Shown piece after piece: positions 1 through 8,278 of a stretch of DNA of 42,537 bases. Position numbers and translations under genes: made by a program. Below the pieces are notes generated by a model that saw only the letters and a list, made by a program, of their open reading frames with translations, did no database searches and was not told where the DNA came from. The stretch lies in assembly GCF_030077865.1 (NCBI RefSeq), contig NZ_JASDDP010000011.1. The stretch is one strand, 5' to 3'. How positions within the stretch are numbered: position 1 is the stretch's first letter; each line of letters starts with the position of its first letter. This stretch comes from Mycoplasma_H phocimorsus. Its GTDB lineage: Bacteria; Bacillota_I; Bacilli_A; Mycoplasmatales; Metamycoplasmataceae.

Positions 1-69
1 TGCAGTTTAATATATTAAATTTAGACATACTTAAATTATAGCATACAATGTATATTTAAAAAATAAAAA

Positions 70-91
70 AAGGATATATTTATATATCCTT
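70..91 (-). terminator. Hairpin, terminator-like on the minus strand
   Basis: A 9-bp stem (70-78 with 83-91) closes a 4-nt loop. Read on the minus strand it is followed by a run of T, as in an intrinsic terminator. No minus-strand gene lies just upstream of it in this window, so its role is unclear. Confidence 0.35.
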
Positions 92-129
92 ACTAAAAAT
101 ATATGGCTTTAACTTGGAAACTCAGGATA

Positions 130-160
130 AGTAACATTTTAAGTGTTGCTTTTTATTTTT
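130..160 (+). terminator. Intrinsic terminator of a gene left of the window
   Basis: AGTAACA (130-136) pairs with TGTTGCT (144-150) with one G-U pair, followed by a T-rich tail. It probably ends a plus-strand transcript that enters from the left edge. Nothing else is evident in 1-214. Confidence 0.5.
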
Positions 161-214
161 ATTAAGCAACTTTTTAAAGTTAAAAATGTTATTTAATATA
201 AAATATTAATATAT

Positions 215-1267
215 ATGAAAAAACGAGAAGGAAAAACAGCAATTTTAGATGAAAAAGATTTGCCTAGAATTGAGAAATTTAGATTTTGAACAATTAGAAA
301 AATATCATTTACTTCAATTTTAATTGCTATTGGAGTTATTTTTGTTATTATTGGAACGCAATTATTATTTTTAGCTTCAATCCCAACATTTAAAATTAGT
401 GTTATAGGTCTTCCTATTAAAATTACAGGATTTATTTTTGGACCTATTGTAGGGGTGTTGGTTGGCTTAATATCCGATTTAATTTCTTTTATGATGTTTC
501 CTATTTTTTTTGAACCATTATATATTTTAAGTACAATGATGAACGGTTTTATCTCAGGCATTGTCGGATGATTTTTTCTGTCATTTTTAGATTATTATTT
601 TGGTTTTAAAGTAAGAATTGATTACAACAGAAAAAAAATAAGGTATATTAAATTAAAAATTGAAAAACTAAATGAATTATTTAAAGATACTCAAGATTTT
701 AAAATTCAAAAATTAATAACTGAATGTCAGATTAAAATTCTTTATATAAAAGCAAAAATTAGAAAATGAGAGTTAAGAAAATCTTCTAATTTACTTCTTA
801 ATACTAATATGATTGTTTCAATTTCAATTCTTTTAACAATTATTCTCGCATTAATAATAATTTTTACTCATCAGATTTCTCCCGGGATTTATTTATTACC
901 AGAAAATGTTATTAAAAGTTCTTTTATCCCTAATCGTTGAGCATTAATGATTCTTTTAATTTTAGGGTTCTCAACAATGATATTTTTTATTATTGTTGCA
1001 AGATTCAGAATTAATCCTAAAAAATATACAATTTTTGTGCCTATTGTGATTTTTTCAGCATTACTTGAAATTATTAATGTTCCGCTTCTTTCTTTAGCTG
1101 ATACAAAATTGGCTACTGGAGCATATGATTTATCTGCTGTTTCAACAACTATGTTTGCACACATTCTTCTTTCGCCAGTAAAAATTTGAGTTAACTTAAC
1201 AGTTATTTTCTATACACACCAAATTATTTCAAGATTAATTTATAAAAATCAAGAAATTGTCTATTAA
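215..1267 (+). CDS. ECF-type transporter S component (FolT-like)
   Basis: Predicted 350-aa integral membrane protein, read with UGA as Trp. Helices are visible near residues 30-55, 65-125 and, after a gap, 200-325. The stretch around residues 65-100 (FIFGPIVGVLVGLISDLISF) matches the conserved core of ECF vitamin-transporter S components, especially the folate type. That family normally has about 180-200 residues. Here a charged, lysine-rich segment (about residues 131-190) splits the helices, which explains part of the extra length. S components bind a vitamin and work with EcfT and two EcfA ATPases, none of which is recognisable nearby. ATG 215 lacks a Shine-Dalgarno sequence, so a leaderless start is possible. 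The next gene begins 3 nt after the stop. The substrate is inferred, not shown. Confidence 0.75.
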
Positions 1268-1270
1268 ATT

Positions 1271-3379
1271 ATGAATAAAAAAATAAAATTAATGATTGAA
1301 AATTTTTCTATTGAACAAACTAGAAAATTTTCTACGCCACTTCCTATTTATCAAGATTCTTTATATTACTTAATTCAAAATCATGGATACTATTCCACTT
1401 TGAGTTTGTCTAGCCTTATTAATGAGAAAAAAAGAAGTATTGAAAATAATGATAATGGTAAACTTTTTAAAAAAAGAAAAAGAAATATACAAATTCCTTT
1501 TTTTGAAAATAAAAATGTTAGCCTTAATTATAATAATACTTTTGGATATATCTTTAGTTTTTTTAAAAAAACTAAAGTAGACAAAAATTTGATTTCTCGT
1601 TTTAAGGAAGATTTATTTGAAATCAGCAATGATGTTATTAAACTTTGAAATAACTTAAAATCAGAATTGAATGATAAAGTTCGTGAAGAATTAAATATTA
1701 TATCTTCAGTAATTTCTAATCAAAAATATTTGAATCTTAATGAAATGTTAAGCTCTATAGTTCAGCATTTAAATACTATTAATACAAATTTTAAACAAAA
1801 ACAGGCAACTATATTGATACAATTATCAAATTTAATTAGTGACAAATTAAGTAATGATACAAAAAAACTTAAACATCTTCTTGATCAAGTTGCAAGTGTC
1901 AAAAAAGAACTATCATTATTAACTTATGCTAAAAATAATAGAACGTATACATTGGATGAATTAACTGTTATTAAAGAAAACGTTTTAAAAAGTAAAAATT
2001 GTAAAACTCTTATTAAAGAGTTAAAAAACACGAACATCGCTAAATTTAAAGATTTTATTCTTGAATTTAGCAATATTTTTAATTCAAATTTTATAAAAAA
2101 TGAATCAATATCTAGATATAAATCTGATTTTAATATTTTTATAAATAAAATTATTAAGCGTGGAAAACGTTCAATATTTTATTTAAGTGAGGACGAGTTT
2201 GAAGAGTTTAAAAATCAAATTAATAGTGAAATTTACCATCAATTAATTTCTAACTATTCATTTGATTTATGAACTAAAAATCGTTGATATTTATTTGATA
2301 ATATTTTAATTTCATTTCAAAAGCATTTTGATAAATATTTGCAAATAGGAAAAATGAGAATTAAAAAAATTAATACTACGCTAAATAATTCAAAAGAAAC
2401 AATAAATAAAATTAAAAACAACTCAAGATATATTTGAGTTAAAAATAATTTAACAAAAGAAATGGCAAATGCCGCTGCTCGATTCGAAGATCTTAAATAT
2501 GAAACTAATTGATATTTAAACAATAATAATAAAAAAATTAATAATGAAATTATAGTGAATAAGCTTTTTTTTCAACAAAATGAAAAGAAAATGCTAAATA
2601 ATAATGTTCGTCTTTGAGACTTTATTAAGCAAATAAATAGAATAATTAAGCCAGAAATTGATATTATTAATCCAGAACTTTTAAGAGAATTTAATAATGT
2701 TATTTGTAATTTAAAAACCAAAACAGTGTTCGAAACTAAAAAAAATTTATTTAAAGTTTTACTTAGAAATTCATTTTGAATTACTTCGTCACACATTAAA
2801 AAATTCATTTCAATAGCTAACTTTATTAAAAAGATTGATGTTTTTGGATTAACTCCTAGTATATTGGCTGATAATTACAACAAAATTAATCGATTTAATA
2901 AGTTAAAATTAAATTTATTAACTATGTTATTAAGTTCTAATGGCATTGTTCAAATTGATCTTACTTCATTTTTAAATAATAATCTATTCTATCAATGAAT
3001 AAATGAAAAGAAATCTGAAATTATATCAACATTTAAAACTACTTTAATTCTTTCAATTGATAAAAATAAAGTGGATATTGAATCTATTGATTATAAAAAA
3101 GAAGGCGGAGACTTCTTAGGATTATTATGTAATAATATTCTTTTTAAATTTATAGACTTAAAAGAATGTAAAAACTTAAAACAAGTTTTAAGAGCAACTA
3201 ATTTTGATTTCCACTTTGAATATGCAAATGCAATAAAGATTAATGGCTTGAGTATTGATAATTCTACTAATTTGTCAATGTATCTAGTAAATAAGAAGAC
3301 TAAAATATTCACGAATTTAGATAATTATGAATCAGATGAAAAAATAAATGAGTATGATAGATATGTAAAAGGAGAATAA
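1271..3379 (+). CDS. Degenerate OppF-like ABC ATPase-related protein (motifs lost)
   Basis: Predicted 702-aa soluble protein, mostly helical and lysine/asparagine-rich. It has no Walker A, signature or Walker B motif. Two regions nevertheless line up with OppF of this window. Residues 71-86 (RNIQIPFFENKNVSLN) resemble the OppF Q-loop region at its residues 89-104 (RSIQMIFQDPHASLN). The stretch around Y536 (NYNKINRFNKLKLNLL) falls where OppF has RYPHEFSGGQRQRIVI, with similar spacing on both sides. Between them lies a long coiled-coil-like segment, as in OppF. My reading is a paralogue that kept the fold layout but lost ATP binding. Its place 3 nt behind an S component suggests a transport-related role. 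The relationship is an inference from eye alignment and could be chance. It is followed after 2 nt by the next gene, so one operon is likely. Confidence 0.5.
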
Positions 3380-3381
3380 TA

Positions 3382-3714
3382 ATGTATAGAATAAAAGAAA
3401 GTTGAACACTAAAATCGTATACAACTGTGTTTAAAGGGGCATTTTCAAAAAATCTTGAGGAACATGAATATCCTCTGCAAATGATGATTGAAGATTTAGC
3501 AGATAAAGCATATGAATTAAAAACTTATAGTGTTAAATATAATGTAATTGATAAATCTATTGAAGTGATGGTTTCAGTAATACCAGCAGGAAAAGGTAAC
3601 GATGCAGTTGAAATTGATGCTGAAGAAATTGGTTCAATTGTATATAATGCAATTTCAACACTAAAAAGAAAATATTCAACAACATCTGTTGAAGTAGAAT
3701 TAGATAATGAGTAA
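3382..3714 (+). CDS. Small conserved mycoplasmal protein, Asp23-like topology
   Basis: Predicted 110-aa protein, with a Shine-Dalgarno sequence (AAAGGAG) inside the end of the previous gene. The N-terminal half is probably helical. The C-terminal half runs strand (YSVKYNVI), strand (IEVMVSVIPA), helix (EEIGSIVYNAISTLKRKY), strand (SVEVEL). This order resembles the Asp23/Gls24 alkaline-shock fold, but I see no diagnostic motif. It may be the mycoplasmal family labelled MMB_0454 in some annotations, which I cannot confirm. No membrane segment or signal peptide is present. It is the last gene of its operon and is followed at once by a terminator. Confidence 0.7.
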
Positions 3715-3720
3715 GTATGT

Positions 3721-3750
3721 AAAGTTGCTACAAATTGTAGTAACTTTTTA
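3721..3750 (+). terminator. Intrinsic terminator after the S-component operon
   Basis: A 10-bp stem (AAGTTGCTAC with GTAGTAACTT, one G-U pair) closes a 5-nt loop and is followed by TTTTT. Confidence 0.75.
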
Positions 3751-3823
3751 AAATGTATTTTACTTATATTTAAATTTTTTTGTATTTTGTTTATTGTTAT
3801 TTTATTTTAATAATTTAGCAAAA

Positions 3824-3860
3824 TTAGAATAAAAAATATAGCTAAATTGAAATTTAGCTA
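3824..3860 (-). terminator. Intrinsic terminator of the cmk-der operon
   Basis: A perfect 10-bp inverted repeat (3839-3848 with 3851-3860) with a 2-nt centre. On the minus strand it is followed by TATATTTTTT. It lies 30 nt past the der stop codon. Confidence 0.7.
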
Positions 3861-3889
3861 CAAATTTATAAAAAAACAATATTATTATT

Positions 3890-5182
3890 TTACTTGTTAA
3901 TAAAATTAAGTTTTATTGGACAACCTTCAAGATTTATTGATTCTCTCAATTCGTTTTCAATTGCTCTTTCATAAGTAAAGTGTAAATAGTTTTTATTATT
4001 TACATATAAATTAAACATAGGAATTTTAAAAGGTATTTGTTTAATTAATTTAATTTGTAAAACGCCTCCATGATAAGATTTTGGTTGTCTAAATGTTTGC
4101 ATATCAAGAAGAATATTTGTTAATACGCTTGGTGATATTATTCTTGTTAAATTATCTCTTACCATTTCAAGAGTAGAAACAAATTTATTAATATTTTTAT
4201 TATCTTTAACAGAAATAAAAATAATTGGAACTCAAGGAATAAAATGTAATTTATTTCTTATTTTTTTCTCATACTCTTTTTGTGTGTTAGTATCTTTTTT
4301 AATTAAATCTCATTTATTAATTAAAACAATAATAGGCTTATTATTCTCTAAGGCATAACCTACAATTTTTGAATCAAAATGATCTAAATCTTTTGAAGCA
4401 TCAATTAAAATAATTGAAAGATCTGACTCACTAAGTGATCTTTGTGCTCTCATTAAAGCATAATGCTCAACTGATTCTACTAATCTACTTTTCTTTAAAA
4501 TACCAGCAGTATCAATAATTTCATAATCCTTTTTATTAATACTAATCAAATTACTTACACTATCTCTTGTTGTTCCCGGAATATCAGAAACTATTGAACG
4601 ATTTTCGTTAGAAAGTAAATTAAATAAACTCGATTTTCCTGCATTTGGTTTACCAATAATTGAGATTTTAAAATTTTTGGATACTTTTTCAGAAATTTTA
4701 GAAAAGTAAGAAGTCACACAATCAAGTAGATCACCAATTCCTTGTCCATGTAAAGCTGAAATTTGAAATACTTCATCAATACCTGTTCCAAATCATGAAT
4801 AAACCATATCATTATTATGTTCTAATTTATTCATAGCTAAAATAACTTTTTTTCCTGATTTTCTTAATTTATTAATAATAAATAAATCATCATTTGTAAT
4901 TTCGCTACGAGCATCAGCAACAAAAATAATAACATTTGCTTCTTCAATAGCAATTTCTGCTTGAATTAATATTTCTTTTTGAAAAGATGCATGATCAATA
5001 TGGATACCACCAGTATCAATAATATAAAATTCTTTACTCTGTCAATGAGCTTTATGATAAAGACGATCTCTAGTCACGCCAGGCTGATCATCAACAATTG
5101 ACTTTCTTTTTTGAATTATTCTATTGAATAATGTACTTTTCCCAACATTTGGACGCCCTATTAATGCTACTATATTATTCAT
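3890..5182 (-). CDS. der: Ribosome-assembly GTPase Der (EngA)
   Basis: Predicted 430-aa GTPase with the tandem G-domains unique to Der, which acts in maturation of the 50S ribosomal subunit. Domain 1 has GRPNVGKST near the N-terminus, then DTGGI and NKLE. Domain 2 has GKPNAGKSS, DTAGI and NKWD. A C-terminal KH-like domain follows. The G4 motif of domain 1 ends in Glu (NKLE) where Asp is usual, which may relax base recognition there. The ATG at 5182 overlaps the last 8 nt of cmk, so translation is probably coupled. It is the last gene of the minus-strand operon and a hairpin terminator follows. Length is normal for the family. Confidence 0.96.
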
Positions 5183-5840
5183 TTTCCCTTTCTTTTGCAA
5201 GAGATATAATTTTTTCAACGACTTCTCTTATGCTCATATGTGTACAATCTATTTCATATGCATCTTCCACCTTCATTAAAGGGTCAACACTTCTTTCCAT
5301 ATCGGATTGATCTCTTTTTAATACTTCATTTAAAACTTCGTGTTTTTCTGAAGCAAAACCTAATTCATGATTTTGTTTCAGCCTTCTGTCCGCTCTAACA
5401 TTTGGCTCAGCTCATAGAAAAATTTTAAGTTCTGCATTTGGCATTAAACGATAAGTAGTATCTCTGCCATCCATTACTATTCCGCTTTTACCTTTAATTA
5501 AATTATGAATATAATTAATTACATAATCACGAATATACTTTTTTTGTGATAATTTTGATGCAACTTCAGAAATAACTTCTTTTCTTACATGATTACTAAT
5601 ATCAACCCCATTAAGAATTACCGTATTTTTTTCAGGAATAATATCTAATTTACTTAAAATGCTAGTAATCTTTTCATCATCATTAAGATTAATATTATTT
5701 TCTCAAACATAATATGAAATCGCTCTATATATGCTGCCTGAATTAATAAAAGTGTAACCATATTCATCACTAATTATTTTACTAATTGTTGATTTGCCAA
5801 CTCCACTAGGTCCATCAATAGCTATATTAATTTTTTTCAT
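5175..5840 (-). CDS. cmk: Cytidylate kinase
   Basis: Predicted 221-aa cytoplasmic kinase that phosphorylates CMP and dCMP to the diphosphates. The P-loop IDGPSGVGKST is at residues 6-16, and GRDTTYRLMPNAELKIFLWA is the conserved substrate-site region (GRD-x-x-x-x-x-x-P-x-A in the family). UGA encodes several Trp residues. The start ATG at 5840 overlaps the end of the upstream 73-aa gene by 14 nt, and its stop overlaps the der start by 8 nt. Pairing of cmk with der is common in Firmicutes and Mollicutes, which supports both names. Confidence 0.95.
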
Positions 5841-6048
5841 AATTTTTCCTACTTTCTACTTTTATATTATCTTTAAATTCTTCTAAAGGACATATGTCCA
5901 TCATGTTTTTAAACAAAAAATGATATATTTCATTTTTAAACATAGGTAATTTTATTTCATCTATATCAATTTTTAAATTATCTAATTGTATTTTTTTAAA
6001 ATTTTCTTCTAATTTTTTATAAGAGTATTTATTTATTTTTTTACTCAT
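5827..6048 (-). CDS. Small hypothetical protein, first gene of cmk-der operon
   Basis: Predicted 73-aa, lysine-rich, acidic-and-basic soluble protein with no motif I recognise. It is supported as a real gene by an AAGGAAT Shine-Dalgarno sequence 6 nt before ATG 6048, by a plausible promoter upstream, and by its 14-nt overlap with cmk. It may serve mainly to couple translation of cmk. No signal peptide or membrane segment is visible. Confidence 0.6.
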   Translation of the reverse strand: MSKKINKYSYKKLEENFKKIQLDNLKIDIDEIKLPMFKNEIYHFLFKNMMDICPLEEFKDNIKVESRKNYEKN

Positions 6049-6077
6049 AAAATTCCTTGTGTTTACTAAGTTCTTTA

Positions 6078-6106
6078 ATTATAGTTTAAAAAAGGCAAAT
6101 TTTAAA
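6078..6106 (-). promoter_or_regulatory. Likely promoter of the 73-aa gene, cmk, der operon
   Basis: On the minus strand a perfect TATAAT (6083-6078) lies 17 nt from TTTAAA (6106-6101). The predicted start is near 6071, giving a leader of about 22 nt before ATG 6048. Confidence 0.5.
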
Positions 6107-6249
6107 AATATCTTAAACAAAGATCGGCACTTTCTTTTAATAAAATTTAAATTAAAAATAATTAAATAAAATAAAAAGTTTTTAGGACAATAATTTTTTA
6201 TCTCCATATATATAACAAAAAAATCATTTTATTTTAAATTTAATTTTTT

Positions 6250-6279
6250 TTGACTATTTTTTAATAATTTTATTATAAT
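6250..6279 (+). promoter_or_regulatory. Strong promoter of the pepF-opp operon
   Basis: TTGACT (6250-6255) and TATAAT (6274-6279) are separated by 18 nt, a near-consensus sigma-70 type promoter. Seven nt past the -10 box is 6286, the A of an ATG, so the transcript should be leaderless for the leader ORF that follows. Confidence 0.75.
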
Positions 6280-6285
6280 TTACCT

Positions 6286-6360
6286 ATGTTTAGTAAATCG
6301 TTAAATGTAGTTAATAAAAATATATTTGCAATTCGTGTAAATAAAATTACGCTTTTTTAA
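6286..6360 (+). CDS. Putative leaderless 24-codon leader peptide
   Basis: ATG 6286 opens a 24-codon ORF ending in TAA at 6358-6360. The peptide begins MFSKSLNVV and ends NKITLF, and is rich in Asn, Lys, Val and Ile. The ATG coincides with the predicted transcription start, so no Shine-Dalgarno sequence is needed. The stop codon directly abuts the 5' arm of the antiterminator hairpin. I infer a regulatory leader peptide. A chance ORF of this length is possible in such AT-rich DNA, but the exact fit to the promoter and the hairpin argues otherwise. Confidence 0.5.
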   Translation: MFSKSLNVVNKNIFAIRVNKITLF

Positions 6361-6435
6361 CTATCGTTTAATACTTAAGAAATTAAAAAAATAAAAGTAC
6401 AAAACGATAGAGGCAAGCCTTTATCGTTTTTATTT
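6361..6435 (+). promoter_or_regulatory. Attenuator: competing antiterminator and terminator hairpins
   Basis: Antiterminator: 6361-6369 (CTATCGTTT) pairs perfectly with 6402-6410, and inside it 6372-6376 (TACTT) pairs with 6395-6399, with a 2-by-2 internal loop. Terminator: 6401-6413 pairs with 6418-6430 as a 13-bp stem with a CAAG loop, followed by T-rich sequence to 6435. Both use 6402-6410, so they exclude each other. The pepF Shine-Dalgarno sequence and start codon follow within 20 nt. Confidence 0.7.
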
Positions 6436-6447
6436 AAAAGGGGGAAG

Positions 6448-8277
6448 ATGAAACAATATAAAAATATTAATGATGTTGAAATTCAATATCGTTGAGATTT
6501 AGAAGATATTTTACAAAATAAAAGTAAAGAAAAATTATTAGAAGAAATTATTAAATTACAAAAGTACATAATTCTTAATAAAGAAAATAAATATAAAACA
6601 TTAAAAAACTATTTAGTTATTCTTGAAAAAAGTAATGAAGCAGAAATTCTTACAAATAAATTAAAAAATTACATTTCAAATAAGTTAAGTGAAAATATTT
6701 TTAATAATGAAATGTTGGAATTTTCTTTAAAAGTAGAAAATATATTTGAAAAATTAGAAATAGAAAACGGATCAGAAATTGAGCGTATATCAAAATATCA
6801 AAAACGGTTAAGAAGATGAAGTAAGTCACCAAAGCTTTTAACATATAAACGTTTTCTTATTCATACACTTGATTCTTTAAAACATAAATTACCTAAGAAT
6901 GTTGAAGAATATATAATTAAAACCAGTTTTTCAATTCCTTCGCCTTATGAAATTTTTAATATTGTTGAAAACAATGAAATAGATTATGGCCAATTATTAA
7001 AAAATGGCAAAAAAATTAAAATTACTAATGCTAATTTATCATTGTTATTTAAAGATAAAAATAAAGATGTTAGAAAACAGGCGAGAATTAAATTTGCTAA
7101 AGCTTATTTAAAAAGAAAAAATTTGCTTTCAAGAACATTGTTTGATCAATTTAAGCTTATTGTTTCTGAAGCAAAAAGTAGAAATTATCAGTCAACTATT
7201 GACATGCTAACTTATGATGATAGAATTTCAAAAACCTTTATTAAAAAATTTATTGAAAATATTCGCAAAAATCTAAACTCTTTTAAACCGTTTTATAAAT
7301 ATAAAAAACAGTTTTATAAATTTAAATTTAAAGAAAAAATGACTAAGTATGATCAAGCCGTTGATATAGTTAAGTTTAAATCTAAATATACAATTGAAGA
7401 AGCTAAAGAAATTATTATTAATGCATTATCAGTTTTTGGTGATGATTATATAAAAATTATTAAAAAAGCTTTTAATGAACGATGAATCGACTTTATGAAT
7501 GTTGATAATAAAAAACAAGGCGCCTATTCTATTGGGGACACATATGGTATTTCCAAAAAATATATATTAATGAATTTTGATGAAACCTTAGATTCTGTTT
7601 ATACATTAGCCCATGAATTAGGTCATTCTATGCATAGTTATTATTCTGATTTGAATAATCCGATTGAAAATTCTCAATATGAAATTATACTAGCTGAAAT
7701 AGCTTCAAATGTTAATGAATTAGTTTTATCAAACTACTTAATTAATAACGCTAAAGATGAAAAAGAAAAATTTTATATTTTAGAAAAGATGATTGATAAT
7801 TTTATTCAAACAGTAAATAAACAAATTGAATGGGCTGAATATGAATTAAATTTATATGAATCTATTGAACAAGGAGTAGCTACTCCAAGTTGAGAATATA
7901 TTTCTAAGTTATTTTATGAAAATGCTAAGAAATATCATAATGAAGTATCGCAAAAAAAATTTAAATATAATGAAGAGGATCTAATTGGAGCCATATATGT
8001 TCCTCATTATTATATGGGATTTTATATATATAAATATGCTATTGGTTATTTTGTAGCTCAAAGTTTTGTAAAAAATTTTGCAAAGCAGAATAATATTAAA
8101 AAATATATAAATAATTTTTTATCTTCAGGAAATAAATATTGACCTTTAGATCTTTTAAAATTAAACGAAATAGATTTAGAAGATCAACAAGTTTATCAAG
8201 ATTGCTTTAATTATATTGAACAAATAATTGAAAAATGAATTCAATCAGGTAAAAAAATTTTCAGTGAAAGGAAATAG
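6448..8277 (+). CDS. pepF: Oligoendopeptidase F
   Basis: Predicted 609-aa cytoplasmic zinc metallopeptidase of the M3B family, which cuts short oligopeptides. The HEXXH site is HELGH at residues 389-393, and the third zinc ligand is E417 in the EIILAEIASN segment. Length matches the family (about 600 aa). The start ATG at 6448 has a strong Shine-Dalgarno sequence (AGGGGGAAG). It is the first structural gene of an operon with oppABCDF, and oppA begins 1 nt after its stop. This layout supports degradation of peptides that the Opp transporter imports. Expression is probably controlled by the attenuator just upstream. Confidence 0.95.
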
Positions 8278-8278
8278 G

